In this document: positions 23,576 through 35,457 of the stretch, in pieces
How the letters are laid out: the number at the start of each line of letters is the position of its first letter
Position numbering within the stretch: position 1 is the stretch's first letter
Origin: Hysterangium stoloniferum
Lineage: Eukaryota > Basidiomycota > Agaricomycetes > Hysterangiales > Hysterangiaceae
Direction of reading: 5' to 3'
NCBI GenBank assembly: GCA_015178975.1
Contig: WHVD01000124.1
Location: 1-64,000 of the forward strand
Length of the DNA stretch: 64,000 nt
Position numbers and translations under genes: made by a program
The notes under the pieces: generated by a model
What the model was told of the DNA's origin: nothing
Database searches by the model: none
The model's input: only the letters and a program-made list of their open reading frames with translations

Positions 23576-24621
23576 TTATACGAGAAAATGACTTACGACC
23601 CGCCTGTAATGTAGAGTCGACCCAGCATCATCGATGGCCTGGACCTCCTCGGATGTCAAGACAGGCACGCTTGCGGCATCCAAATACTCCTTTAACCGCG
23701 CCTCCCTCGACGAGGTTCTACATGGGTGTCTACCGAATGGAACAGAGCAGCGTATTGCTAGACTCACGTCACAATAACCATGTCCTTTGCTTCCAGCCAT
23801 TTGAAAAGGACTTGGGCCTCGGTGACCGGGGAACCACGGCGTTTTTCGACGGCTTCCCGGACGGTTTTAAGGACAGGCGTGGCTGGTCCGTCGGGCTTTT
23901 TGGTGAGCGGCGCAAGCCCCCCAAACGACTCCGCTATAATGCCGTGTTTCTTGTGGAAATCGAGCAAGGGCTGGGTAGCCTTGAGAAGATAGGGATGGAA
24001 CTCGATCTACATTGTGCGTGCATTTAGCATTTTAGTGTCAGTGCCACGCTGTATGGCGCCGATGCTGATGCTCGCCTGGTTGATTTGGGGGATGACACTT
24101 GCGCCATCCATGATTTCCTCCAGGTGCTTGATGGTAAAGTTAGACACGCCGATGTTCCTCGCGAGTCCTTCCCTGTGCACCTCCTCGCATGCCTTCCAGA
24201 CGTCTTTCAAGGTGCCTTCCCGGTGGTGATAGGGGGTGTGGATCAGCCACAGATCGACATAGTCCACGCCGAGTCGCCGCAATGACGCCTGCAAGGCCTC
24301 TCGCACCGTCTCGCCGGGCTGCAGAGCGGCGAGCTTTGTCGTGATCCAGAGCGACGCTCTCGGAAATTTCGCGACAGCCCTGCCGAGCGAGTCCTGTACA
24401 AATCAAATAGACAATTGTTACCCCCTCAGGCGCACAGAGTCTGATACTGAATGTATTACTTCGTTCTTGTACATCTGCGCGCCGTCTAGGTGTCGAAAGC
24501 CCGTCGTGATAGCGAGTGTCGCAGCGTCGTCTGCATTTTTCGACGACAGAGCTGTGCCAGTTCCAAATCCAACCCAGGGAATCGTGTTACCGTTGTTCAA
24601 AGTTCTCACCAGATTGGACAT
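23576..24621 (-). CDS. Aldo-keto reductase, copy 2 of a tandem pair
   Basis: A close paralogue of the gene at 22002-23049, in the same direction and about 530 bases away. It starts MSNLVRTLNNGNTIPWVGFG and has HLDGAQMYKNE (Asp, Tyr), TTKLAA (Lys), LIHTPYHHREG (His), GVSNFTIKHLEEIMDGASVI, IEFHPYLLKATQPLLDFHKK and SPVTEAQVLFKWLEAKDMV. Exon structure is the same as in copy 1, including a GC-AG intron at 24007-24075 (CAG|GCGAGC). The N-terminal linker and the loop after LIHTP differ most, as expected for substrate-loop divergence. The stop at 23576 applies if the last GTAAGT is not used; if it is, the protein would gain a short different tail ending near 23403. Probably functional. Confidence 0.87.
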
Positions 24622-24902
24622 GGGGGGGGGGATAAGTATGTATATCTCAGCAACAATGGAAAAAGTCGTGGGTTCCACGAATAGCCGACCTTCATCCGAC
24701 TATTGTGTATTTTTAGAACTGAATTACTGGTGGGAAAGCCGCGAGACGCACGTGACTGAGTAATTTCGCTGACCAATTGCTTCTCAATTTCTTGCAGCAC
24801 GATCGTGGCCCTAAGACTCTAACTGGGAGGATTATTATACCAAGCAAAATATCGACTTGGCGGAGCAGACGGGTATTCGCCACATCTTAGCTGCTGCTTA
24901 TC

Positions 24903-27900
24903 ATGGAAGATGCTGTTACAGAGGCCCCTACTTCTCGACCAGGGTCTCCTGACCGTCCTGTACCACCGCTTCCAGAAACACGTCAGCCTGTGTATCGTTT
25001 CAACTGGGATCCTTCCCTGCGTCGACCAGGCCCCGGAAGTGTTTCTGAGGCAACGGAGAGAAGAGACGATACCTATGGCTCACCAGCCGCCGCCGCCGCA
25101 TTTCATCTCAATAATTTCTCATCGCTGAGCCTGGCGTTGCCGCACGAGTGGAGCAGCTCAAAACACGGATTTAACGGTATTCGAATCACACGAGCTAATG
25201 CGGTATAATCTGACATGTGTGTGCACGCAGCGATATCCACCGTTATGAATAATCCCCACAAACGGCAGGCGCCGCCCAAGGCCCATTCGTCTCTTCCCGC
25301 TGTACCACCCGTGATTCTGCCCCGCGTGAAGCGGAAGGATTTCGAACCCTACCTTGATGCTATCCGCCCCGAATGGGAGCGCTTTGAGCGCAGTGTGCGC
25401 ATGGGACGAGAGGGTGCCGCGCAGCTTGATCCGGGACACGAGCCTCCCTCCAACCACCCCTCTGCGCCCGGTCTTTCTGCGGATACGGGACCCTTCACGC
25501 CCCGCACCCCCCGGACGCCGCTGCCTTCTCCTGGCAAGGCGCCCCCCCCTCTGGCGGTCGTCCCCCCCGTCTACTTCGAGTCCAATTTCGACATGGGCGA
25601 TCCCCGCACCTTCGCTCTCGTCACCGAAGCACTGGAGGGGGAGCACGGCGACGGCATCGACCCGGCTGCCATTGCACATTCGCTCCCGCTGCTCGAGAAG
25701 CTCTCGCACTACGCGGATGTCGTCGAGCAGCACCTCGTGCGCGAGATCTCCCTCCGCAGCTCGTCCTTCTTCGCCGCCCTCACCAACCTCCACGAACTGC
25801 AGACCGAGTCTCAAGTGTGCCTGGACCGTGTTGGGCGTCTTCGGGCGATGCTGAAGGAGGTTGACGAGCGCACGGCAAAGCGGGGATTGGAAATGGTGCG
25901 GCTGGAGAGCAGACTGGCGAATATGGACAAGGTCAGTGAGGGCGTGAAGGTTGTCACGGATGTCACGGAGATGGTGGTTGTGTCGGGCAATCTGGTGCAG
26001 GCTGGTGAGTGGGATGAGGCTCTGGGCGTCATCGAAGAGCTTGGTTCACTGTGGGAGCCGGGACCACCACCTCCGAAGAAAGATGACGATGGACAGCTGC
26101 AGGCTAGCGATGCAGCCACCCATGCAACGCGTCCCATAATTCCACTGTCCGCACTCCAGGCCTTCGCATCTCTTCCATCGCATCTCCAGGACCTCACACT
26201 ACAAATCGCGAACTCACTAACAGCTGAATTAGTCGCGGTGGTCAAGTCGGACCTACTTATGCGAATAGAAGGCCACCACGAGATGGAGAAAACAAATGGG
26301 CTGCTCCGCGATCAGTTGAAACCACTCTTGCAGGGCTTGGTTCGGACGAAAGGTGTCAGGGCAGCCTTGGGCGGTTGGCGGGATCTTGTGATGGCAGAAA
26401 TTAGAGCGGCGGTGAAGCGAGTGGGTGTTTCTTCTCCGTCGGCTGTGTGTCCGGGGTTTTGACTCTGCTTTTCAGGACCTACCGTCATTATCTGATGTTG
26501 ACGAGGAGGACGCCGGTTCGTCCAAGAAAACTCTGTCTGAACGGAGGTAAACAAAGTCAGTGGTATTCTTGCCGGATGTTGACTGACTAGGCCTTCAGTC
26601 TTGCGCTCGCAAAAGAGCTTCGTGAGATGAGCCATGAGGCTTATTTAAAACTCTCGCATTCGATCTGCACCAGTTTGATGCGCTGCTTACAAGGTGTTCA
26701 AGCCCAGAGCCAGGCTATCAGTGTGCTACTAGCCGATACAGTGTACGCAGAGGATTCTCCGTGATCGGTATTCCTATAACTGAACTTATCTAGGCCGAAC
26801 ACCGCGGCATTTGAAAGCGACCTCTCGGACACCCTGACGTCAGCCTGCGAATTGGCCAACGCGCGTGTTTCGAAGGTGCTCTCCGTGCGGGCGGAACAGC
26901 ACAGCCAGCTTCAGCTCTCAGAATTCCACGCCGTGTTTGAACTGACATGGCAATTTGTGCTTGCGTGTGAGGTTCTGTGTCGGAAAATGATCGTTGGGCT
27001 CCGAGGAACGGCCGTGTCGCAGGCGAAGGCCTTCCTGAGTGCATTTCACGCGTCACGCATCACCATGTCTGCGAAGCTGGTGGAAGATGAGCAGTGGGCG
27101 CAAGTGGAGGTCTCTGGGGACATGCAGCGTTTGGTGGGGCTGCTTGTTGACGCCGCGATGCGTGATCCGGTGGAGTTGGTGCTGCCGAGGACTGAACTGC
27201 AGATTTTGCCGCCTAGCTCGGTGAGCGCGAGCAGCAATGGGCAAGTGCGCCAACCTCTTTCGCCGCCTTCTACGCCGCCGATTTCAGCGTCGTCGTCAAG
27301 TTCGCTTCCCCCTGTGCCGTTGGACAGACCGGCGACAAATGCAAGACAACTGTATATTGAGGACCGGCCATACTTCATCGTATCGGCTACGTTACAAGTG
27401 CTAGTGGTCTTACTAACGGATTATGTGAAACTCATCGTGAACCTGCCACTCCTGACCACGGATGCTATGAGCCGCATCATCGAGTTTTTGAAGGTACGTG
27501 GCAATTTGATCGTTCGTTGGGCACGACGTGTAAGCGCCGTTGTGTACTAGGCATTTAACTCTCGCACTTGTCAAGTCGTGTTGGGCGCTGGGGCGATGCG
27601 CTCCGCTGGACTCAAAAATATCACAGCTAGGCATCTCGGTGAGCGTCTTTCTCACAGGCTGTTGCCTCCCCCGGCGTCAATAAGTGGCTCATAGTGTTTT
27701 AATATTTTTTCTTTGTCTTTGTTCCAGCGCTTGCGTCGCAGTCGTTGTCAATAGCTGTAGCGCTGATCCCTTATGTGCGGGAGACGTTCCGGAGGCACCT
27801 AAGCGCCACGCAGGCAGTCATGTTGGTCGAGTTTGACAAGCTCAAGCGAGACTATCAGGAACACCAGCATGAGATACATGCGAAGCTTGTTGTGATCATG

Positions 27901-28809
27901 GGAGACCGTCTGAATGTGCATTGTCGGTCGTTGCAGGTGCGTCGGGAAGGGCCTTTTTTTTTCCCGGTATGCGCGGATGCTGAAGGGGTTTGTCAACAGG
28001 AAATTAAATGGGACGTGGCATCGAGTGACCCTGGACCAAGTGGGTATATGGAGACCCTTGTCAAAGAGACGGCGACACTTGACAAGGTGTTGTCGAAGTA
28101 CTTGGCTGCTCCTGCTGTCGAGGTATGTGAGCCTAGACCGACTGTCACTTTTTTTACGGCGCTAACGAGAGGCTTTCGCATCATCACGGCGTTCTAACAA
28201 TTGTCCGGCTTTTATGGATCATACCGAATCTTGACCACCACGGCTTTTCCCTTTCTGCCATTCGCTGTTTTTAATTACCAAACCAGTTGGTGATGACCCA
28301 GGTCCTGGCGGCAATCAACCACCGGCTTTCAGAAGAGTTTGGGAAAATCGAGCTCGGGACACATGATGCCAAAGACAGGTGCGTACGCTTTACGTTTAGA
28401 CTTTTACGTCGGGGGGTGCCTTTCGCCAAGCCGCATGTGTGCCAAACGGACGAACGCGGTGTTATCTTATCTCGTCGGGAGGGGGGGACTGCGCATCCGT
28501 TGTTTTGTTATCTGTGACACGTCTCACTAACATGGCTCACTCGGCAGACTATTACGGGACGTCCGATACCTGCACGAAAAAATGAGCGGGCTGAAGCACG
28601 TTGGTGCGCCGACCGGGATGCTGGAGACGATTGTGCAGGAGAAGGCGGTTGCGGGGGCATCACGGAAGGGCCAAAGCCCAAGTCAGAGCCGCCTGAGTGC
28701 AAAATTGGCTGCTGTAGTTGGCAACAGTTCCACTTCGACAGCTATGACGAGCTCGGCATCGGCATCCGAGCTCGGAGCATCGCAAGCGAGTGGATCGGAT
28801 GACGTATAG
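24903..28809 (+). CDS. VPS54: Vps54, subunit of the GARP tethering complex
   Basis: GARP tethers endosome-derived vesicles at the trans-Golgi network. The protein starts MEDAVTEAPTSRPGSPDRPV (Pro/Ser-rich, disordered). A helical N-terminal part follows (HYADVVEQHLVREISLRSSS, LESRLANMDKVSEGVKVV, typical of GARP/exocyst-type rods), then the middle segment ERPYFIVSATLQVLVVLLTD-like DRPYFIVSATLQVLV and the C-terminal Vps54 domain (LSIAVALIPYVRETFRRHLS, FDKLKRDYQEHQHEIHAKLV, VLAAINHRLSEEFG, LRDVRYLHEKMSGLKHVG). A Ser/Ala-rich tail ends at the stop 28807-28809. About nine short introns bring it to roughly 1,100 residues, within the family range. GC is high at third positions, as in the next gene. 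The start is the first ATG after an AT-rich leader. Confidence 0.85.
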
Positions 28810-28850
28810 GGAAATTTAAATAAATTAAATAATTAAATAATTAAATAAAT
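28810..28850. repeat. AT-rich TAAAT/TTAAATAA low-complexity run after VPS54
   Basis: Directly after the VPS54 stop, repeated (A)TTAAATAA units run to about 28850. This probably forms the 3' untranslated and polyadenylation region. Confidence 0.6.
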
Positions 28851-28972
28851 ATGGAAGACAAGTATAATATGACGAAATATGGCGAATAAATGAGAAAAAT
28901 AATCGGGAATTACTAAGTCGAGTCACGTTCTTTTGTTCCTACTTTGTACCACGCATTCGTCGTGCTCTCTTG

Positions 28973-28980
28973 TATTTAAA
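28973..28980 (+). promoter_or_regulatory. TATA-like box of the Ecl1-type gene
   Basis: TATTTAAA lies about 105 bases upstream of the ATG at 29083, followed by a pyrimidine/CA-rich leader. This is a plausible TATA element for the downstream gene. Confidence 0.45.
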
Positions 28981-29082
28981 GCAAGCGGGGTACCGAGTGA
29001 CTCTTCTTCTCAATCCTCCATATCGGCCTCTCCACTATCAACCACAGCCATCTCCACCTCTCTTGCAACGCCGTAGCCAACC

Positions 29083-30168
29083 ATGTTCGACGATGTCTGC
29101 ATGGCTTGTGGAATCTACTTGAAAGACGACAGGTGGGTGTCCTTTTTTTTTACCGTGTCTTTCCCATCACACCACCCTTACACGTGTTTTCTCTCTCCCA
29201 GTGTCGTCTACTGTAGCGATCGATGCCAGTCAGCAGACAAGGCGTCCAGCTCAAATACCGTCCGAGTCCCCCGCTCCCGCTCGTCCAGCGTGTTCGCCTC
29301 CCCGTTTCTCACCCCCGGTGCCGCGGCGACATACATACCCGACATCCCCCCCCTGGTGCTCCCGAAGCCGCGCACGACCTCGTCCTCGACATCGACGACC
29401 TCGGACGTGGCGAGCGTGCTCGAATACGAAAGCGACGCCGACGTCGGCGTTGCCGCCAGCGGCGCCGCGGCGGGGGACGAGCCGAAGGGCGAGAGCATGT
29501 TCGACCTCCCGCCGCTGGGCGCGGCGCCGCAGGAGTCCGCGGGCGTCGCGGTCGCGGTGCCGCTCGCGTCCCGCCGCACGCCGATCTCCGCGCTGCCGCT
29601 GAGCTTCAACCGCCTGCCCGCGCCGGCGGACACGCGGAGCCTCGCGCCCGCGCTGCACATGTACGCGCAGTCCCACACGCACGCGCGCGCGCGGCCCGGG
29701 GCGGGCGGGGCCGCCGCCGCCGCCGCCGCCTCGCCGGAGGACCGCCCCGCGGCCCGCTCGCTCCTCGCGGCGCTGCCTGCGCTCCCGACGCGCAAGCGGG
29801 CGAGCCTGCCCGCGTACTTCTCGCACCTGACGCTGACGTCGCATGCGCTGCCGTCGCCGCCGACGCTGGCGCACATCAATGTGCATGTGGACGTGGCGAC
29901 GGACCGGCTGGCGACGCCGAAGGCGCGGACGGAGGCGCGGCATTATGGGCACCAGCGGGGGAAGAGCGAGCAGCTGCCGGAGCTGTGGAGGGACGGGAGC
30001 AGGGCCTCGCGGGTGCCGGTGCCGGGGAGGGAGAGGGAGGGCGATGATCAGGAGCGGGGGAGGGCGAGGGGGAGGCAGTTGGAGGATGAGGTGAAGCTCC
30101 ATGGCGAAAATGAGAGGCGGGGCCGATCTAGGGTCGTTACGCCGCGCCTGAAGATCCTCAATTCGTAA
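29083..30168 (+). CDS. Ecl1-type zinc-motif protein (lifespan regulatory factor family), long form
   Basis: The N-terminus MFDDVCMACGIYLKDDSVVY continues CSDRCQS, a CxxC...CxxxC pattern like the small fission yeast Ecl1-3 and budding yeast Ecl1 proteins, which prolong chronological lifespan when overexpressed and bind zinc. A single 70-base intron (29131-29200) splits the motif, with AG+T giving Ser. After it comes a long Ser/Ala/Pro-rich disordered tail of about 310 residues, whereas yeast Ecl proteins are only about 80. SLPAYFSHLTLTS and EQLPELWRDGS are the only compact-looking islands. The 29,400-29,950 part is extremely GC-rich at codon position 3, which creates long false frames on both strands. 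Confidence 0.7.
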   Translation: MFDDVCMACGIYLKDDRWVSFFFTVSFPSHHPYTCFLSPSVVYCSDRCQSADKASSSNTVRVPRSRSSSVFASPFLTPGAAATYIPDIPPLVLPKPRTTSSSTSTTSDVASVLEYESDADVGVAASGAAAGDEPKGESMFDLPPLGAAPQESAGVAVAVPLASRRTPISALPLSFNRLPAPADTRSLAPALHMYAQSHTHARARPGAGGAAAAAAASPEDRPAARSLLAALPALPTRKRASLPAYFSHLTLTSHALPSPPTLAHINVHVDVATDRLATPKARTEARHYGHQRGKSEQLPELWRDGSRASRVPVPGREREGDDQERGRARGRQLEDEVKLHGENERRGRSRVVTPRLKILNS

Positions 30169-31008
30169 ACTGCGTCTTTGTGTACCGTTTTTAGCGTGCG
30201 TTCTGCTCGCTCGCTCCGCTCGCCTGCTTTTTTGGAACCCCCCGCTCCCCCGCTCCCATCTACCCATCCCTATTTATTCCGGCATCGTATTGTCTCTCGG
30301 CACTGGCAACACAGCCAAACCAAAAAGTTCTCGTTGTATCACCTCTCACGATCATAACACGCACGCATTCACATTCCCTCCCACAAAGATTGGCACTTGC
30401 TCACTACTCATTGCATCTTTCCTGGTCATTTCGTTTTCTTCGTTTTTTTACTCTTTTTTTTTTTTTTTTTTTCTCTCTCGGCCAAGCTCTAGCCCTTCAC
30501 ACACAATGTCACAAAAAGCACCGAAATGGAATAAAAGTAATACTTGGATTACATCAATCAGATGACATGTCATATTGAGTGAAATATTCGAAGATGCCTT
30601 CAGACGATGCGATCGGCATTCGGGACGTGGGTACTGTGAGTTTCCCCCAATCCCCAGTGAAGAGAGCACGTGCGCGACCATGGGACGTCGATTTGCTCTG
30701 TACATTTCAGGACCCGTATCTACACGTTCATTGCCATGTCTTACTCTTCTAAAGAAGAATGAAAGAAGCAAAAAAAAAAAGTGATCGTATCTTGGGCAGT
30801 CAGCAGCCCCCCTTCCCCGGATGTCCGTCGCCGCAACAGCCTGATTTAGCATCCATCATTCTTTAATGTACAAGTGTGTGGCTCTGCATGTATTGGGCTC
30901 TCAGGCTTATCACAGCGCGGCGTTCTCCGCCTCGCTGCATTTCATCCGAATAGGGGAATAGGGATGAACAGGTGCGGGATAGTGCGTATCAAGTGGAGTG
31001 GAGAGGGG

Positions 31009-31069
31009 TGACTGACTGACTGACGGACGGACGGACGGGGTATGTGACCGACCGACCGACCGACCGACG
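31009..31069. repeat. Compound tetranucleotide microsatellite
   Basis: Runs of TGAC, then GGAC, then after a short spacer GACC form a graded set of tetranucleotide repeats, each apparently derived from the last by one base change. Confidence 0.9.
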
Positions 31070-32322
31070 ATTGGCACTAGGAGCGATGGATGGTGCGATC
31101 GATTGCGATGTCCCTTCCCCTATGACGTGATGCCTGGCGTGCGTGCTGGTGCGTAGGTGCACCCCTCCCCTGGCGAGTAAGTGCAGCCTGTGCTGATGCC
31201 GGGTCGCTATCCGCCCCCTCTCCCCCCTCGACGTTGCTGGGATCTGCTGTGCACGCATGTTATCGTTATCCACTTTGAGGCTTGCAGTTTGAAGCTGGAG
31301 GCGTGACCCTCGGCCCGATCGCGACTGCCCAACGCGGACGTGGCCTTGGGATCGGCGGAGGTTAGTTAGCAGCTATCTCTCGATCGTTCCCCGCAGATTA
31401 CACTCGTCGCCGTGCCTGCCCTGCTTATACTTTATCACTTGGCTGCCATGGTGCGTTTTATCATACATTGATGTTGTCATCGCCACAACTACACAATAGA
31501 AGGCGACATCTTGCCGTGCTATTGTATATATATAAGCATATATGTGATCATGCATGATATTGGTGAGCAGCACTAGTACTTAGCTGGTGCTTGTTAAGAG
31601 ATCCGACCGGACAGTTGCTGCAATCGCTGCTGAATCTCGATTTGTTGACGACGATTCGTACGGGGATTACAGTCACGTCACAATGTCACGAGGGGAACTG
31701 CACTTGGCCAATTTTAGCACATATGCAAGTCCAGATAGGTGGTGTGTGACAAAGTGACAAGTATGTAAGCAGCGCTAACCGCATCGGACTGGGCGGCTGG
31801 GAATGGCAATTTTGGGGCACAAGACCACTTTAATAGCCTTCATCAACCGTTTCTGCTAACGATATAGCACACACTAGTGATCTCTCCCATGGTGGGCTCT
31901 TGGAACCCCGATCATGTGCCAGGCGACTCCATCCATTCATGGTCGTGTGCTCTAAAACCAAACAACAAGAACAAGAGATTTTCCCCCTTGCCAACATCGC
32001 TCTTTTCCGAGATGGCTTTTTGCTGTCGCTGCTGCGCTTTGTAGGCCCATACTTCCCCCTTCCGTGACAGCTGGTGGTGTCTTGAGATACTTTTACCCGC
32101 CGGAGTCTGCCTTTGGCTTGGGCTTTAACTTGATCATGAGCTGTACTGGCGATGCGTCTGGCATTCCCTAGCCTGTCAAGGCGGTCGCCGCTGTCACCCC
32201 CCTGAATCACGCTCGGTCGGCCATCAGCCCTCCCCCCCCTCTCTCTCTTGACTTTTACTCGCCGAACAATAGAAAGGCAGGCGTGTAACCGCCTGGCTGT
32301 GCTGTGTGGCCGCCCTAAAGTC

Positions 32323-32420
32323 TGATTCTGGTTGAGAACCCGGGGTGATTTAGGGTTTGGGGCTGGTGCTCTGCCTGAATGAATGCCGCCCGGGCTGCTT
32401 GCTGTGCCAGTCTTTGATAT
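32323..32420. repeat. About 100-base duplicated block, left copy
   Basis: The stretch with CTGATTCTGGTTGA, GGGTTTGGGGCTGGTG and GAATGCCGCCCGGGCTG is repeated, diverged, at about 32870-32965 (CTGGTTCTGGTTGA, GGTTTGGGGGCTGGTG, GAATGCCGGTCGGGCTG) in direct orientation. It may be a fragment of an unknown dispersed repeat. Confidence 0.65.
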
Positions 32421-32698
32421 TGGCTGGATAATGACCGCTGATCGTTGGGGAGCTCGGACGCGTGGCAGACTTGAAACCCGGATATCATCAATATCTCTCG
32501 AGGACGAGTCGTGTGTATATATGGAAATTCTTTGGAAAAGTCACACCCGGTGAACAAGTTGAGCCCTGCGATTGAGCAGGGATATATGCTGTCAAAGGTT
32601 GTGCCTGGCTTGCCATTCGAAAAATATATATTCGGCGGCGTTGAGCGAACGTATGTTGACGTTGGCATTATTGTCTCGACCAACAGCAACTGCGTGGA

Positions 32699-32800
32699 TT
32701 TCACATGAACCAGGTATTTTATCCCTTCTCCTTGGATTTTACATGAACCAGGTATTTTTAACCCCTCCTTGTGTTTTACATGAACCACGTATTTTAACCC
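32699..32800. repeat. Three tandem copies of a 37-38-base unit
   Basis: ACATGAACCAGGTATTTT-type units start at 32703, 32741 and 32778 and differ at a few bases. No coding function is seen. Confidence 0.8.
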
Positions 32801-32869
32801 CACTCCACTCCAATGAATCCATTTCTTACTAGCCGCGACAAGACTCCTTGGACTACTCGGCACGCTGAA

Positions 32870-32965
32870 TCTGGTTCTGGTTGAACTCTAGCTGGATGAC
32901 GAGTCAGGGGGGTGGTTTAGGTTTGGGGGCTGGTGTTTTACTCGAATGCCGGTCGGGCTGTATGC
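32870..32965. repeat. About 100-base duplicated block, right copy
   Basis: Direct-orientation partner of 32323-32420, about 550 bases away, with small insertions. Confidence 0.65.
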
Positions 32966-35419
32966 ACATGTACCCGTCTTTGAGACATGGTTATAGACAA
33001 ATATTGATAGTGCGTCACTTGCGGGTGCCAGAGTGCCAGATCATCAGCCTTTCCAGCTGCGGCGTGAGCCTTGCCAATTTTTGATTTCCCACTCCATCCG
33101 CGGCATTTTTTCCCATGAGAACAACAGACGTGTCGTTATTGACGATTTGACTCCCGCTCATGCACGATATTCGCCTGTTTACTTGCGGCGGATATAGTCG
33201 TCAGCCTGCCAGTGGTTTGGGTTTAATAAGTTACCCCAATCTCAGATTTAGGAAGATATTTTTTTTTGGGTGGACGGATCAGCCAGAGATGTTTACCTGC
33301 AGGGAAATTCCGTCGCTCCCTCCATGCACAAGGCAAAACGGATGTCCCGAGAATGTCGTCAACTGTTATCATTTACTATACTATAATTCAAGTATACTTG
33401 CTCAGGTATATATCGGGAACCAGGCTATCAAACTAAAACGACGGTCCACTGGAGGTTGAAGTTGACCGCAGCATGTATATATGCACGTTATATGCACGGC
33501 GGCTGCCATTCTTCTCTGTCCGGCCCTCTATTTATTGTCTTCTGCATGTAAATTATATAATAGGATTTTCTTCGACGTGAGTTAGCATAGGCAGCTTACT
33601 CCGAGCCTGATGAGCGAAGAGCGGTACCGCTTACCGGAAGACGGCTGGACATGTGATCCGGACATCTTTGGCGTGCTTCAAGTACATAACTTGCCTATGT
33701 GAAGCCATTGTCGATCAAGTGGTGGTGACACATGCCACAACGTCGACGAAGACGCTGGGTTTGGAAGGCGTGTGCGCGCCATCCGTGTGTGACATTTTGA
33801 GCGTTTTGTTCCTTCATATATATCGCATACCTCTAGCATACGACCGTCGACTGTGTCTGTTTGCCAACGGCGTATTAATGCGCCGTTGCCTGCCTTTTGT
33901 GAATCGGGTCTGCGCTCTGTCGTCAAGGACACATATATGTACTTCGCCCAACATATCCGATTATTCGAAACCATTAATCGGATCAAATAACCCTCTCGGC
34001 TTCTTTTCAATGCGCCTCCGAATGTTATTTACCCCCCCCCCCCCATTTTCATTAATCTCTCGATCGAAGCTGAACTTCAATCAGATAATGTACTACACTC
34101 GTAAGCACTTATTTATATTTAATTATATATCCCACGTGCGTGGGGGTTATCTGCGACTGCGGTACACAGTGGTCATCATGAATCCACAGGTGAAAAAAAC
34201 GCCCAACTCGGGCAGTTTTTGCGGGAAAGGCTCGCGGTAGCTGCACGTGCGTTGCGTACACCCTCGATTCAGGAGTCAGGAGAGCGCGCGATCACGCACG
34301 CATACAATCGCAGCAAGTGTAGGTACTGCAGGCCAAGGATGTGCAACAAAGGGCTCTCCTGCATTTGGGAGTATCGAGTATCACAAGCCTGATCAGCCAA
34401 TGTGTCTCTTCTTCCAAACGTTGCGCGCGCGCGTGCACGTGTACGCCTTTACCCATGCACTCACCCGCTCCGGTGGATGTGCTATCGAAGCTGGACGTTC
34501 CATTCCATTCCATCCTGGCCGCTTGATCTTGCCGTCGAGTATCCGCACTCGGTGCACCCAATCAGAGCCGCACAGTGTGACACGGTTCACGCTACATATT
34601 CAGATGCCACAGCGGCGCCAGTCCAGGCGTCAACGCTGATCTATCGATATGCCCCTGATCCCCAAGCACACGGCATCATCCCTTTTGGCCTATCCTCGCG
34701 CGCGGCAGTCTGAATCGGCATCACGGGCGTTTGTGAGCATATAGGGACAACGACAGGAATGCAAGTCCAGCAGCAACATAACGCGGTACCAGATTAGACC
34801 CAGGCACCGCAGCCCCTGTCCTATCAAAAAACGCGACATCTGTCACAATCTCAAAGGCTCATCGTACAATGGGGAGTACGTATACACACCCTGATAGGGT
34901 GCCTGCTTGCTTATCCTATCAGGAGAACCTGATACGATAGGCGCTGAAAAGCCTTCCCTGCTTGGCTGTATGCGGTGTCGGTTGACGTAGAATTGTGCGC
35001 AACTTCTTAGGCCTAAATCTGTCTGCGGAATATACGGCCATGCTCGGGGTAACCGCCACAAAAAGGAAAAACCATCCCGGCGGGTCCTCAGCAATGGACT
35101 ATATTATGTAGATAAATAAAAAATAAAAAAAACACAAGATCCGGGGTAGACCATGTCTCAGCGAGGGAGGGCTTGGCTGGCCGATCGTGATCACTCGAGC
35201 TCAAGTAGTCGAGGGCGATAGTGGACATCAGTCAACCTGTCGCTGGCTGGGTTCGAACGTGGTCACTAATAATAATTATGGGGACTAGGTGTCATCCAGA
35301 CATGGCTAGCGATGTAATGCGACGTATGATAAGATGGCTAGGCGAAGGAAGGAAGAAAGGATAGATAGAGACACTTGCTGGGAGGTAAAGATACATTGAT
35401 ATGTGTAATATGCCGGTAC

Positions 35420-35452
<33 letters not shown>

Positions 35453-35457
35453 GGTGC
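35420..35457. repeat. GAT/GGT trinucleotide microsatellite
   Basis: About six GAT units pass into about six GGT units. The run lies just downstream of the arrestin gene, probably in or beyond its 3' untranslated region. Confidence 0.9.

Noticed and set aside
27039-27378. Overlapping frames on both strands inside VPS54
   Set aside because: Shadows of the VPS54 coding frame.
29251-30267. 338-codon minus-strand frame and other long frames overlapping the Ecl1-type gene
   Set aside because: They are Arg/Ala-rich shadows produced by extreme GC at third codon positions of the plus-strand gene. They show no domain and no splice signals of their own.
32315-32863. 182-codon minus-strand frame
   Set aside because: It lies across the duplicated 100-base block and the 37-base tandem repeats, so it is more likely a by-product of repeats than a gene.
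33653-34240. 195-codon plus-strand frame in the gene-free interval
   Set aside because: It does not begin with ATG, its composition is not protein-like, and it has no recognisable family or exon pattern.
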